DNA of 64,000 nucleotides from Crocosphaera sp038442745 (GTDB lineage: Bacteria; Cyanobacteriota; Cyanobacteriia; Cyanobacteriales; Microcystaceae), in the NCBI RefSeq assembly GCF_038442745.1, contig NZ_JARVCN010000428.1, forward strand, positions 1-64,000, in the 5' to 3' direction. This document shows, piece by piece, positions 37,944 through 46,786 of this stretch. The position numbers were made by a program, and so were the translations under genes. The first letter of the stretch is position 1. Every line of letters begins with the position of its first letter. The notes under the pieces were generated by a model. The model did no database searches. It was not told the origin of the DNA and worked only from the letters and a program-made list of their open reading frames with translations.

Positions 37944-38585
37944 ATGATTACCATTGCACTTCCCAAAGGAGCATTATTATCAGATTCCATCGAACTTTTT
38001 AAAAGCGTTGGATTAGATTTTAGTGCTTTTTTAGACTCGAAGAACCGTCAATTACAAATAACAGATCCTACCAATACCGCCCAAGGACTCTTAGTTAGAG
38101 CAACCGATGTACCCGTTTACGTCGAATATGGACAAGCACAACTAGGAGTAGTAGGCTACGATTTATTACTAGAAAAAAACCCAGAAGTTGCCCACTTAGG
38201 AGATTTAAAATTTGGCGGTTGTCGGATGTCCGTAGCCGTTCCTGCTACCAGTCCTTACCAAACCCCCACAAAATTACCCCCTAATAGCAAAGTAGCCTCG
38301 AAATTTGTAAACTGTGCTAAAACGTATTTTCAGCAACTAGACCTACCCGTAGAAATTATCCCTCTCTATGGTTCTGTCGAACTCGGTCCCATTACCGGAA
38401 TGTCAGAAGCCATTGTCGATCTAGTTTCCACCGGTCGCACCCTGAAAGAAAATGGACTGGTGGAGGTGGATACCCTATTTCAGAGTACGGCTCGCCTCAT
38501 TGCCCATCCCCTCAGTTATCGGTTAAATTTAGATAATCTTAATGATTTGAGCGAACAAATCAAAAATTCTGTGTCAAAATCATAA
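37944..38585 (+). CDS. hisG: ATP phosphoribosyltransferase, short form
   Basis: HisG joins ATP and PRPP in the first step of histidine synthesis. The 213-residue form lacks the C-terminal regulatory domain, so it should need a HisZ partner, which is not in this window. Family blocks are IALPKGALLSDSIELFKSVG (3-22), VGYDLLLEK (about 70) and the PRPP loop IVDLVSTGRTLKENGL (about 155-170). The gene is unlinked to the hisI at the window start. An extended -10 promoter for clpC lies 120 bases past its stop. Confidence 0.95.
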   Translation: MITIALPKGALLSDSIELFKSVGLDFSAFLDSKNRQLQITDPTNTAQGLLVRATDVPVYVEYGQAQLGVVGYDLLLEKNPEVAHLGDLKFGGCRMSVAVPATSPYQTPTKLPPNSKVASKFVNCAKTYFQQLDLPVEIIPLYGSVELGPITGMSEAIVDLVSTGRTLKENGLVEVDTLFQSTARLIAHPLSYRLNLDNLNDLSEQIKNSVSKS

Positions 38586-38704
38586 AAACAATCGACCAAA
38601 AAACCCTATTAATGGAGGAACTAGGACACAGTAACTACAAGAAAACGCAAAAACAGTAGTCATTGCTACAAAATTTGACATAAGTAATCTCGACAAAAAA
38701 GCTG

Positions 38705-38713
38705 TGTTAAAAT
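38705..38713 (+). promoter_or_regulatory. Candidate extended -10 promoter of clpC
   Basis: TGTTAAAAT fits the extended -10 pattern TGnTAnAAT and lies 43 bases before the clpC ATG. The TTGACA at 38675-38680 is too far upstream (27 bases) to be its -35. Confidence 0.4.
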
Positions 38714-38755
38714 CAGCTTACAAGGGCAAGCAACAGGTGATGGATTAATAAAGAT

Positions 38756-41227
38756 ATGTTTGAACGCTTTACAGAAAAAGCTATTAAGGTAATAATGCTG
38801 GCGCAAGAGGAAGCTCGTCGCCTCGGTCACAACTTCGTTGGCACTGAGCAAATTCTTCTTGGCCTCATCGGTGAAGGTACTGGAGTAGCGGCTAAAGTTC
38901 TCAAATCAATGGGGGTTAACCTAAAAGATGCTCGCATTGAAGTTGAGAAAATCATTGGTCGCGGATCAGGTTTCGTTGCCGTAGAAATTCCTTTTACCCC
39001 AAGAGCAAAAAGAGTTCTTGAACTCTCCTTAGAGGAAGCAAGACAGTTAGGACACAACTATATCGGCACAGAACACCTTCTCTTAGGTCTAATAAGAGAG
39101 GGAGAAGGCGTAGCCGCCAGAGTTCTTGAAAACCTCGGCGTAAATCTCTCCAAAGTTAGAACCCAGGTCATTCGTCAGCTAGGAGAAACCGCAGAGGTAG
39201 CCGCCGGTGGTGGGACACCAGGACGCACGAAAACCCCCACTCTCGATGAGTTCGGTTCCAACCTAACCCAGTTGGCTGGTGATGGTCAACTTGACCCTGT
39301 AGTTGGACGACAAAAAGAAATCGAACGAGTAATCCAGATTCTTGGCCGTCGCACCAAAAATAACCCCGTTTTAATCGGTGAACCTGGTGTGGGTAAAACA
39401 GCGATCGCAGAAGGATTAGCCCAACGCATCGCTAACAAAGACATTCCCGACATTCTCGAAGAAAAACGAGTTGTTACCCTCGATATCGGCTTATTGGTAG
39501 CTGGAACCAAGTACCGTGGGGAATTTGAGGAACGTCTCAAGAAAATTATGGACGAAATTCGTCAAGCTGGAAACGTGATCTTAGTGATTGACGAGGTTCA
39601 TACCCTCATCGGTGCCGGCGCAGCGGAAGGTGCGATCGACGCAGCTAACATTCTCAAACCAGCTTTAGCAAGGGGCGAATTACAATGTATCGGGGCAACC
39701 ACCCTCGATGAATACCGTAAGCATATCGAACGAGATGCCGCCCTAGAAAGACGTTTTCAACCCGTCATGGTAGGAGAACCCTCCATCGACGAAACCATCG
39801 AAATTCTCTTTGGTCTTCGGGAACGTTACGAGCAACACCATAAGCTAAGAATCTTGGATGAGGCTCTAGAAGCAGCGGCCAAACTCTCTGACCGCTATAT
39901 TTCTGACCGTTATCTCCCCGACAAAGCCATCGACTTAATCGATGAAGCAGGATCACGGGTTCGTTTAATCAACTCTCAATTACCTCCTGCAGCCAAGGAA
40001 TTAGATAAAGAACTGCGCACTGTACTGAAACAAAAAGACGACGCAGTACGCTCCCAAGACTTCGATCGCGCTGGAGAATTGCGGGATCAAGAAATGGATA
40101 TTAAAGAGCAAATCCGCTCTATTTCCACCGCTAAGAAGGGAGAAGGGGAAAGCGAAGAACCTTTTGTAGATTCAGAAGAAATCGCCCACATCGTTGCCTC
40201 TTGGACTGGAGTTCCAGTGAACAAGTTAACGGAAACAGAATCCGAAAAACTTCTTCACATGGAAGATACCTTACATCAAAGGTTAATCGGTCAAGAAGAC
40301 GCAGTGAAAGCTGTTTCTCGGGCTATTCGTCGGGCTAGAGTTGGCTTAAAGAACCCCAACCGTCCTATTGCTAGTTTCGTCTTTTCAGGACCCACTGGTG
40401 TAGGTAAAACCGAGTTAACTAAAGCGTTAGCAGCTTACTTCTTCGGGTCAGAAGAAGCCATGATTCGGTTAGATATGTCCGAATACATGGAACGCCATAC
40501 CGTGTCCAAGTTAATTGGTTCTCCTCCAGGATATGTGGGGTACAACGAAGGAGGACAACTCACCGAAGCAGTTCGCCGTCGTCCTTACACCGTTGTGCTA
40601 TTCGACGAAATTGAGAAAGCGCACCCTGATGTCTTCAATATGCTTCTGCAAATCTTAGAAGACGGTCGTTTAACGGACGCGAAGGGACGTACCGTGGACT
40701 TCAAGAACACCTTATTAATCATGACCTCCAACATCGGTTCTAAGGTCATTGAAAAAGGTGGCGGTGGCCTCGGATTTGAGTTTGAAGACGACCAAAACGA
40801 AGCGCAGTACAATCGTATTCGTAACTTAGTTAACGAAGAATTGAAGCAATACTTCCGACCTGAGTTCCTCAACCGACTAGATGAGATCATCGTCTTCCGT
40901 CAGTTGAACAAGGAAGAGGTCAAGGAAATTTCCGAAATTCTCCTCAAAGAAGTGTTTGCACGCTTAACTGAGAAAGAAATCACCCTACAAGTGACCGACA
41001 AATTTAAGGAACGTCTTGTGGAAGAAGGGTACAACCCTGCTTACGGTGCAAGACCTCTACGTCGTGCTATTATGCGCCTTTTAGAGGATGTTCTAGCAGA
41101 AGAGATTCTTTCTGGAAAAGTTGGCGAAGGGGATGTAGCTGTGGTTGATATCGGCGAAGACGGAAAAGTTCAAGTCGTTTCTGGCGAAAAGCAACAACCT
41201 GTTTTAGCGAAAGCTACTGACTCGTAA
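38756..41227 (+). CDS. clpC: ATP-dependent Clp protease ATP-binding subunit ClpC
   Basis: ClpC is the Hsp100 unfoldase that feeds proteins to ClpP/ClpR in the cytoplasm. The 823-residue protein has two N-terminal Clp repeats (about 1-145), AAA-1 with Walker A GEPGVGKTAIAEG (about 206-218) and VIDEVHTLIG, a middle domain with a UVR motif (about 430-465), and AAA-2 with GPTGVGKTELTKAL (about 545-558) and LFDEIEKAHPDV. A GGGLGFEF loop (about 665-672) contains the LGF tripeptide used to dock ClpP. Length is standard for cyanobacterial and plastid ClpC. The gene is single, with its own promoter and terminator. Confidence 0.98.
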   Translation: MFERFTEKAIKVIMLAQEEARRLGHNFVGTEQILLGLIGEGTGVAAKVLKSMGVNLKDARIEVEKIIGRGSGFVAVEIPFTPRAKRVLELSLEEARQLGHNYIGTEHLLLGLIREGEGVAARVLENLGVNLSKVRTQVIRQLGETAEVAAGGGTPGRTKTPTLDEFGSNLTQLAGDGQLDPVVGRQKEIERVIQILGRRTKNNPVLIGEPGVGKTAIAEGLAQRIANKDIPDILEEKRVVTLDIGLLVAGTKYRGEFEERLKKIMDEIRQAGNVILVIDEVHTLIGAGAAEGAIDAANILKPALARGELQCIGATTLDEYRKHIERDAALERRFQPVMVGEPSIDETIEILFGLRERYEQHHKLRILDEALEAAAKLSDRYISDRYLPDKAIDLIDEAGSRVRLINSQLPPAAKELDKELRTVLKQKDDAVRSQDFDRAGELRDQEMDIKEQIRSISTAKKGEGESEEPFVDSEEIAHIVASWTGVPVNKLTETESEKLLHMEDTLHQRLIGQEDAVKAVSRAIRRARVGLKNPNRPIASFVFSGPTGVGKTELTKALAAYFFGSEEAMIRLDMSEYMERHTVSKLIGSPPGYVGYNEGGQLTEAVRRRPYTVVLFDEIEKAHPDVFNMLLQILEDGRLTDAKGRTVDFKNTLLIMTSNIGSKVIEKGGGGLGFEFEDDQNEAQYNRIRNLVNEELKQYFRPEFLNRLDEIIVFRQLNKEEVKEISEILLKEVFARLTEKEITLQVTDKFKERLVEEGYNPAYGARPLRRAIMRLLEDVLAEEILSGKVGEGDVAVVDIGEDGKVQVVSGEKQQPVLAKATDS

Positions 41228-41251
41228 ATCATTTGGATTTAACCCTCAAGC

Positions 41252-41287
41252 AACGGTAGAAGTTTCTCAGCTTCTGCCGTTTTTTTA
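41252..41287 (+). terminator. Rho-independent terminator of clpC
   Basis: AACGGTAGAAG (41252-41262) pairs with CTTCTGCCGTT (41271-41281; one G-U) around TTTCTCAG and ends in a T-run. Its tail overlaps the stop codon of the convergent gene. Confidence 0.9.
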
Positions 41288-42100
41288 TTTATATTCTTCT
41301 TCTGAAACTTCTTCTGAAACTTTAGGACTCAGGATGGTTAATTGATCACCGTTTCCACTTTCATAAATAATCACTACAGGTATGCTAGAATACTTATCTT
41401 TTTTTGGTAATGCTGGAAAGATATAAAAATAACCATCCCTATCGATTAATAAACGCCAAACTCTTGATTTTTCAAGGTCATTTAATTCTTGACCAACAAG
41501 GTTATTATAAAAGTTGTTATCACCAATAATACGAAAATCTGAGGGATCATCGGAAGCATTTAATTTTCGTCCTAGGGCCGCATTTTTATCAGAAATAGCA
41601 ACAGTAACAATAGGCAGTCTTGAACTCTCATTGACTGCATCTCTCCAAGCATCTCTATTTTCTTGCCCAAATGCTAATATAAATAAAGCGATTAATACCC
41701 AAAAAACAACTACTAATTCATCTACTAAAGAAACAAGAAATTTCAGTAAATTTAATTGATCTTGATTCAATCTTAAAGCGTCTCCTGGGTAATATGTAGT
41801 AACTTGATTGATAACTGAGTCTAATAATTGAAAACTAATCAAAATAATAATAGGAATCATGACAAAGGTAATAATTGTCATGAACCAAGCTAGAGGATGT
41901 CCAAAAAGTGCTTGAAGAGCAGCTAAATAAAACGACTCTAAAGGTAAATTCAAGGTCATTACTTCTACTTGAAAAAAGCCAAAATAAGCCCATCTATAAA
42001 CCCATCCAGTAAAGTAAAGTGCAATTGCTAATAAAGCAATTAAACTCGCTAATTTACCTAAAGGATTAATATCTTGATTGTTCTCAGGAGATGAAGTCAC
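41285..42100 (-). CDS. Membrane protein of unknown function
   Basis: I do not recognise the family. The 271-residue protein has an N-terminal hydrophobic segment (about 12-33), two more around residues 55-95 and a fourth near 120-148. A soluble C-terminal half of about 115 residues follows (RVWRLLIDRDGYFYIFPALPK) and ends in an acidic tail (SEEVSEEEYK). The arrangement suggests a membrane-anchored domain exposed to one side. It lies just downstream of hicA on the same strand with a 37-base gap, and converges with clpC. It may belong to the accessory islet rather than the core genome. Confidence 0.6.
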   Translation of the reverse strand: MTSSPENNQDINPLGKLASLIALLAIALYFTGWVYRWAYFGFFQVEVMTLNLPLESFYLAALQALFGHPLAWFMTIITFVMIPIIILISFQLLDSVINQVTTYYPGDALRLNQDQLNLLKFLVSLVDELVVVFWVLIALFILAFGQENRDAWRDAVNESSRLPIVTVAISDKNAALGRKLNASDDPSDFRIIGDNNFYNNLVGQELNDLEKSRVWRLLIDRDGYFYIFPALPKKDKYSSIPVVIIYESGNGDQLTILSPKVSEEVSEEEYK

Positions 42101-42137
42101 AATTTAATATGTTTTGAGAATTACAGTAGTAAATTGA

Positions 42138-42359
42138 TTATAGTAGATCAATAAATTCATCAACAGTTAAACCTGCTTGACGAATAATATTACGCAGTGT
42201 CCCTTTAGCAATAGTCCGATGGTTAGGAATAGTAACTTGAGTGGATGAATTTTCTCTTATTAACGTGATATGACTACCACGCTGTCGATAAACTAAAAAA
42301 TCTATTTTTTTCAATACTTTGACACATTCTTTACCAGAAATTGCGGGTAGTTTACTCAT
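42138..42359 (-). CDS. hicA: HicA-type mRNA interferase toxin
   Basis: The 73-residue protein is a complete HicA/YcfA-like dsRBD-fold toxin. LPAISGKECVKVLKKIDF leads to the catalytic-His motif RQRGSHITLIR (about 26-36; His30 or nearby), then VTIPNHRTIAKGTLRNIIRQ. HicA cleaves mRNA when free of HicB. Its start overlaps the 3' end of hicB by eight bases, so the antitoxin gene comes first. Confidence 0.9.
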   Translation of the reverse strand: MSKLPAISGKECVKVLKKIDFLVYRQRGSHITLIRENSSTQVTIPNHRTIAKGTLRNIIRQAGLTVDEFIDLL

Positions 42360-42582
42360 AAAAAATAGAAGTTACTTCAATATTATCTTCAGGAATTAAC
42401 TCTCCTCTTTCTTGTAAGACTTCAATATGAAGATTTATAGCTTCTTGAATATTGTCTAAGGCTTCCTTTTTGGTTTGTCCCTGACTAAAACAACCCGGTA
42501 AACTCGGAACTTCAGCAATAATATAGCCATCTTCATCAGGATAAAGTAATATAGTACGTTTTTGAGAAATCGGAGTTAACAT
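42352..42582 (-). CDS. hicB: HicB-type antitoxin
   Basis: The 76-residue protein has the HicB partial RNase H-like fold: LLYPDEDGYIIAEVPSLPGC (about 12-31) and SQGQTKKEALDNIQEAINLHI. No C-terminal DNA-binding domain is present, so autoregulation would need another route. It neutralises the HicA encoded by the overlapping downstream gene. The ATG at 42582 is the only sensible start. Confidence 0.88.
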   Translation of the reverse strand: MLTPISQKRTILLYPDEDGYIIAEVPSLPGCFSQGQTKKEALDNIQEAINLHIEVLQERGELIPEDNIEVTSIFYE

Positions 42583-42663
42583 AATAAGTATGGCTTACAG
42601 CAATAGTTGACTTTTATTGACTATAGTATAATATACCTAAACATCAAGCTTACTCTTAAAAAG

Positions 42664-43218
42664 ATGAAGTTTTTTACATACAGCCTAACTGTCACAATAA
42701 CCATTATCTTATCAGTTACAGGATTGATGGGAAATACCAAAGACACCCCTAATCTAGAAATTAGTCAAAGTTCAACAGTTACTAATCAAAGACCTGCTAT
42801 TAATTTATCGGTTTCAGACTTGGTTACGGTACGTTTAAATAAAGGATCACATACAGGGAAATTGATTGCTTTTAATGCTAATTATTTAACAATTGAAGGC
42901 AACGGTGGAGCAGAAAAAATTCTCATTTCTCAAGTAAAGGAAATAGAATTTAAAGGTGATGTTTGGGTCAAGAATTCTGATGGTACAATCATAACATTTC
43001 CTTGGCGTGGAGGTGATAAAATTTTATCGAAATTGCCAATAAATGCCTTAATAGTAGACAAAGGTATAAAAAAAGCAACCCTAAATTTAGATAGCTTAAG
43101 TGAGGGGGGATACAACAGATTTATACAAGATACTACAGGAAAAAATTATGGAATAAAAATGATAACTTTCGATTCATCAGGAACAATCACAGTCAAAATA
43201 AAGCAAATTATAAAGTAG
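42664..43218 (+). CDS. Exported protein of unknown function
   Basis: From the ATG at 42664 (MKFFTYSLTVTITIILS; an upstream TTG at 42607 is less likely) the 184-residue product has a signal peptide of about 25 residues. A mainly beta-strand body follows, with VSDLVTVRLNKGSHTGKLIAF near residue 55-75, which looks like an Sm- or SH3-type small barrel. I recognise no family. It is divergent from hicBA and sits at the edge of the accessory islet, followed by a decayed toxin gene. Confidence 0.6.
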   Translation: MKFFTYSLTVTITIILSVTGLMGNTKDTPNLEISQSSTVTNQRPAINLSVSDLVTVRLNKGSHTGKLIAFNANYLTIEGNGGAEKILISQVKEIEFKGDVWVKNSDGTIITFPWRGGDKILSKLPINALIVDKGIKKATLNLDSLSEGGYNRFIQDTTGKNYGIKMITFDSSGTITVKIKQIIK

Positions 43219-43260
43219 ATTAATTAACGCTATAATGGTGAGTTACGTTATTGATCACTA

Positions 43261-43473
43261 ATGCCTAAGAAAATTTGAGAACTGAAACAAATGTTAACAC
43301 AAGCAGGATTTATTTCTCGTACTGGTAAAGTTAGTCATTCAAACTGGTTTAACCCCTTGTATGCAGGGATAATTACTATTTCAGTAAAAGATGGTTCTGA
43401 TGCGAGAGAATATTTAGAGAAAGAAGTTTTAAAAGCAATTTAAGAAGTTAACAAGAGAGACAAAAATAGATAA
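43261..43473 (+). pseudogene. Decayed HicA-family toxin gene
   Basis: The frame from the ATG at 43261 reads MPKKI, then TGA (43276-43278), then ELKQMLTQAGFISRTGKVSH and WFNPLYAGIITISVKDGSDA, then TAA (43441-43443), EVNKRDKNR, TAA. This matches the longer HicA/YcfA group, where I recall MPKKIRELKQ at the start and GSH at the active site. The first TGA replaces an expected Arg codon, one C-to-T change from CGA. The GKVSH site has Val for Gly. Two nonsense codons in a 71-codon gene indicate inactivation. A shortened product from the internal ATG at 43291 is possible but unlikely to be toxic. Confidence 0.75.
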
Positions 43474-43486
43474 ACTTAAATATCAG

Positions 43487-43690
43487 ATGATTATCCAATG
43501 GTTAGATAAAGATAATTGTTATTTAGTTGGATTACCCGACTTTACAGGACAAAAATGGAGAACTCATGGTGATACTTATAATGAAGTAGTAACTAATGGG
43601 GTAGAAGTTCTAGATTTATTAATTGAAGATTACAAATTAACAGGAGAATCGTTACCAATACCGACTACTTATTGCTCTGAAGTTGCTTAG
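43487..43690 (+). CDS. HicB-like antitoxin, partner of the decayed toxin
   Basis: The 67-residue protein is HicB-like: IIQWLDKDNCYLVGLPDF, then RTHGDTYNEVVTNGVEVLDL. It is complete at the C-terminus and lies 13 bases past the decayed hicA frame, the usual A-then-B order of this subgroup. It may be a surviving orphan antitoxin. Cross-protection against the nearby HicA is conceivable, but the two HicB proteins differ clearly. Confidence 0.75.
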   Translation: MIIQWLDKDNCYLVGLPDFTGQKWRTHGDTYNEVVTNGVEVLDLLIEDYKLTGESLPIPTTYCSEVA

Positions 43691-43903
43691 ATATAGTAAT
43701 AAAAAAATAGGTTAGGATATTTCAAGTGTCTTTAATTATCATTCCGAAGCAATGAGGAATATTATAGATGTTCTAATAATCATGCGTAGGGTTATATCTG
43801 TTTAATTAGATTCATGACAAGGGTAGAATTTTTGCCAGATTTACCAGTTGAAATTTAAGAAATTGATTAGACTGTAATTGGACAAAATTATCGGAATTTT
43901 CTA

Positions 43904-44953
43904 ATGTTTCCCCTGAGACAGTCTCTCCCTATCTCAATCATCACTGGTTTAGGTTTTATAACCGTTACTGCCTCCCAAGCAACCACCCATAATAATTTTA
44001 TTCCTGTTGGGTTTAATAAGGAAACCCAACCTACCCATAATCAGACTTTAATTGCTCAAAAACAGTCTAAAGTTGCGCTGGTTATCGGGAACGCTGATTA
44101 TAAAGAAAAACCTTTATCTAATTCTGTAAATGATGCAACAGATATAGCAAAAGCGTTGGAAGAATTGGGATTTGAGGTAACGTTGGTGAAAGACACAGAT
44201 TTACCGACGATGGAGGAAGAAATAGATAAGTTTAGCCAAGAATTACGATATGGTGGGGTTGGTTTGTTTTATTATGCGGGACATGGGATACAGATGGGGG
44301 GAGAAAACTATTTGACTCCCCTCAAAGCGCAACTTAAGCGAGAAAAGGACGTAAAACGTGAATATCTTGACCTGGAAACGGTATTAGATGCAATGGAAAC
44401 AGCGCAAACTCGCATAAATATCGTTATTATTGATGCTTGTCGAGAGGAGCCTTTTTATAGTCAATTGCCTTCTTTTTATAGTCACTTGCTTTCTTCTTAT
44501 CGTAGTTTATCAAATCGGGGTTTAGCAGAAGTCAAGTCGCTCCCCGAAGGAACCGTTATGGCATTTGCCACTGCACCAAATGAATTAGCAGCCGATGGAA
44601 TAAATACTAGAAATTCTCCTTTTACTTCAGCATTACTGCAACACATCAAGACAGCAAATTTAGATGTACAGTTAATGTTGAGACGGGTTAGTCAATCGGT
44701 TCACAAAAAGACAAATAAAGAGCAAAAACCTTGGACAATCGCTAATTTAGTTGGGGGTGAGTTTCATTTGAATCCTCAGTCAATTAGTACTATTCCCGTT
44801 TTTGAACCTCCTATTGTACCAACCCCAATAGATAAAAATAAACCATCAGATTCAGATGATGGTCATAATGATGATTTTAAGCCACGTCGTCCTCCTACAA
44901 TAGAATCAAGCCCAAGTACTATAACTTGTCCAGGCTATGAAGAAAAGTGTTAA
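43904..44953 (+). CDS. Exported orthocaspase (peptidase C14, caspase-like)
   Basis: The 349-residue protein has an N-terminal signal or anchor (about 8-28) and a caspase-like p20 domain (about 55-290). It starts VALVIGNADYKEKPLSNSVN. The catalytic His is in FYYAGHGIQ (His127) and the Cys in IVIIDACREEPF (Cys179), so the dyad is intact, suggesting cleavage after Arg/Lys. The C-terminal tail is Pro- and Asp-rich (from about 300). A secreted hypothetical gene follows 51 bases downstream. Export or membrane anchoring implies action in the periplasm or outside. Substrate unknown. Confidence 0.9.
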   Translation: MFPLRQSLPISIITGLGFITVTASQATTHNNFIPVGFNKETQPTHNQTLIAQKQSKVALVIGNADYKEKPLSNSVNDATDIAKALEELGFEVTLVKDTDLPTMEEEIDKFSQELRYGGVGLFYYAGHGIQMGGENYLTPLKAQLKREKDVKREYLDLETVLDAMETAQTRINIVIIDACREEPFYSQLPSFYSHLLSSYRSLSNRGLAEVKSLPEGTVMAFATAPNELAADGINTRNSPFTSALLQHIKTANLDVQLMLRRVSQSVHKKTNKEQKPWTIANLVGGEFHLNPQSISTIPVFEPPIVPTPIDKNKPSDSDDGHNDDFKPRRPPTIESSPSTITCPGYEEKC

Positions 44954-45004
44954 GATGTTTTGACATAAAAAAAGGTAAATTATATGTAAAAAAAAACTTT
45001 TGTA

Positions 45005-45709
45005 ATGGTAGCTTTCAGCTTGCTTACAATCACTCACTTGTTTATAAAAACTAATTATGCTTTGGCTGAAAAATCAGAAGGATCAATTATAGAGGATGAT
45101 CTTAATATCCAAAATTTATTGCCTTGGGGTCTCCCAGACTTGCCATATAGTCAAGTTCTTGATATTCAAGACAGTTTAATCAATTCATCTATTGGTAAGG
45201 TGGTTATAGACAAGTATGAAGATACAAATGGTGGCCTTATTGTATTTACTAATCCTCCACATCCTGGAAAACAAAATTTTATTTCTCTTTGGGGAAGTAA
45301 AATTGAGGGCTGTTTTGTTAGATTGATTTTTCAATACGCATCTTCTTCTAATCCAATTGATCATCAAAAATTGACTCCCATTCGACTTGATATTGGAGTT
45401 GATGGCACGATTATCAGGTTACGACGTGAAGGTATTGCTAATGCTCAATACTGGAAGCAAAATTATACCTATAAAGTGAGTAACAACCAAATTTCTTATA
45501 ATAGAACAGGAGTTTTATATGTAGGAAAACAAAGCTTTCCTATAAACTCTGAACAAGTTAATCATTTAAGGTCATCTTCACCACAAGAAGTTAAAGGTAG
45601 AATAACTTTTTCTGATGGTTCTACTATAATCTTTCCTATTGGAGTAGAAACAGTTAAGCGGTGGAAAAATGTTTATAGTTTTAATCCTTCCTGCAAACCT
45701 ATTAATTAA
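45005..45709 (+). CDS. Exported protein of unknown function, start codon region altered
   Basis: The 234-residue product has a hydrophobic N-terminus (MVAFSLLTITHLFIKTNYALA) that looks like a signal peptide lacking its positive start. In the same frame, seven codons upstream, lies ATG-TAA-AAA-AAA-ACT-TTT-GTA. If TAA were AAA it would encode MKKKTFVMVAF, a textbook signal peptide start. Codon 2 therefore seems to have mutated to stop, leaving the ATG at 45005. The body shows no family I know; WGSKIEGCFVRLIFQYASSS and GRITFSDGSTIIFPIG suggest a beta-rich domain. It lies 51 bases after the orthocaspase gene. Confidence 0.55.
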   Translation: MVAFSLLTITHLFIKTNYALAEKSEGSIIEDDLNIQNLLPWGLPDLPYSQVLDIQDSLINSSIGKVVIDKYEDTNGGLIVFTNPPHPGKQNFISLWGSKIEGCFVRLIFQYASSSNPIDHQKLTPIRLDIGVDGTIIRLRREGIANAQYWKQNYTYKVSNNQISYNRTGVLYVGKQSFPINSEQVNHLRSSSPQEVKGRITFSDGSTIIFPIGVETVKRWKNVYSFNPSCKPIN

Positions 45710-46065
45710 GGAATGAAATATATTTATTCCCAAATGGCGAAATTGTTACCCTGCAATGGATGCTTGAACCATGAAAAAACTGACATAGATTTAACAAGAG
45801 TCTGCAAGAATTAACGAAACTGTAAGGGTGTAAGGAAGAAAGTTCAACCCATGCCATTACACGGTGCTGATAAAATGGCAGGATTACGCTTAAAAGGCAT
45901 TTATCCGGCGACAATATTAGAAGGCGATCGCCAGTTTTGGCTATAGTATTAATTTATCCCTCTCAGACCATGATACTCTCAAGCCTAAGATGCTCCAGAA
46001 ACTTTAATCATTAAGTCGATGATTTTTGATACGCTTAGCATAGCAGATCGATTTGTAATCTGCTT
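45710..46065. other. Gap with a coding remnant
   Basis: Plus-strand 45851-45946 encodes MPLHGADKMAGLRLKGIYPA and 11 more residues before TAG, and contains a HIP1 site. The frame is protein-like but too short for a gene and probably is the tail of a lost one. The remaining bases hold no clear gene and should contain the promoter of the CRP-family gene. Confidence 0.4.
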
Positions 46066-46782
46066 ATGAAGCTTATGGAAGATATCAAAAACTATCGTAA
46101 CCAATCTCCAGATCTCCGAGACAGTCTAATAAAAGCCCCCTTTTTCAGTGAGTTACCAGAACAGAGTCTAAAACTGGTGATGAACCATGCCGTACTTCGT
46201 AGTCATCCAGCCAATCGTGTCATTCTCCTAGAAAATGACTGGGGGGGGTCTGTTTACTTTATCTTAGACGGATGGGTAAAGATTCGCACCCATAATGTTG
46301 ACGGGAAAGAAGTAACCTTGAATATCGTGGGAAAAGGAGAAATTATCGGTGAAATGGCGGCTTTAGAAGAAGCCCCTCGATCGACCGATGCCATTACTTT
46401 AACCCCTACCACCATCAGTAGCATTCCTGCACAGGATTTTGTGAGCTTGCTCAATATTGACCCCGTGGCAGGGATTAGATTAGCTCAGGTTATGGCCAAA
46501 CGTCTGCGGCAACTAAACCGACGATTGAGGTTACGGGAAGCCGACAGTCTCTCACGGGTTGCTGATACTCTTTTATTCTTGGCTGAGGGACAGGGAAAGC
46601 AAACCAGCAAAGGTGTAGAAATCCCTAATTTACCCCATCGGGAATTGAGCAGTATTAGTGGATTAGCCCGAGAAACAGTGACACGATCTCTGACTAAATT
46701 AGAAAAAAAAGGTTTAATTAAACGAGAAGACGATATCTTGTGTATCTTTTCTTTGAACAATCTAGAACAAATTATTTCCTAA
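46066..46782 (+). CDS. CRP/FNR-family transcriptional regulator
   Basis: The 238-residue regulator has a cyclic-nucleotide-binding-like domain (about 25-140) with the phosphate cassette region GEIIGEMAALEEAPRSTDAI (about 91-110). The Glu, Arg and Ser positions resemble cAMP-binding CRP, so cAMP is a plausible ligand. A dimer helix follows, then a winged HTH (about 165-230) with LPHRELSSISGLARETVTRS as recognition region. No iron-sulfur cysteines, so it is not an FNR-type oxygen sensor. It ends 4 bases before the DUF2232 gene, so both are one transcript. It may be SYCRP1/2-like; no stronger name is justified. Confidence 0.88.
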   Translation: MKLMEDIKNYRNQSPDLRDSLIKAPFFSELPEQSLKLVMNHAVLRSHPANRVILLENDWGGSVYFILDGWVKIRTHNVDGKEVTLNIVGKGEIIGEMAALEEAPRSTDAITLTPTTISSIPAQDFVSLLNIDPVAGIRLAQVMAKRLRQLNRRLRLREADSLSRVADTLLFLAEGQGKQTSKGVEIPNLPHRELSSISGLARETVTRSLTKLEKKGLIKREDDILCIFSLNNLEQIIS

Positions 46783-46786
46783 CATA

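Noticed and set aside
38675..38713. TTGACA as the -35 of the clpC promoter
   Set aside because: It lies 27 bases from the TAAAAT box, too far for a sigma-70 promoter; only the extended -10 was kept.
43814..43903. In-frame fragment (MTRVEFLPDLPVEI, TAA, EID, TAG, TVIGQNYRNF) leading into the orthocaspase ATG
   Set aside because: It reads like a decayed protein end but is too short to assign. Two stops rule out an N-terminal extension of the orthocaspase.
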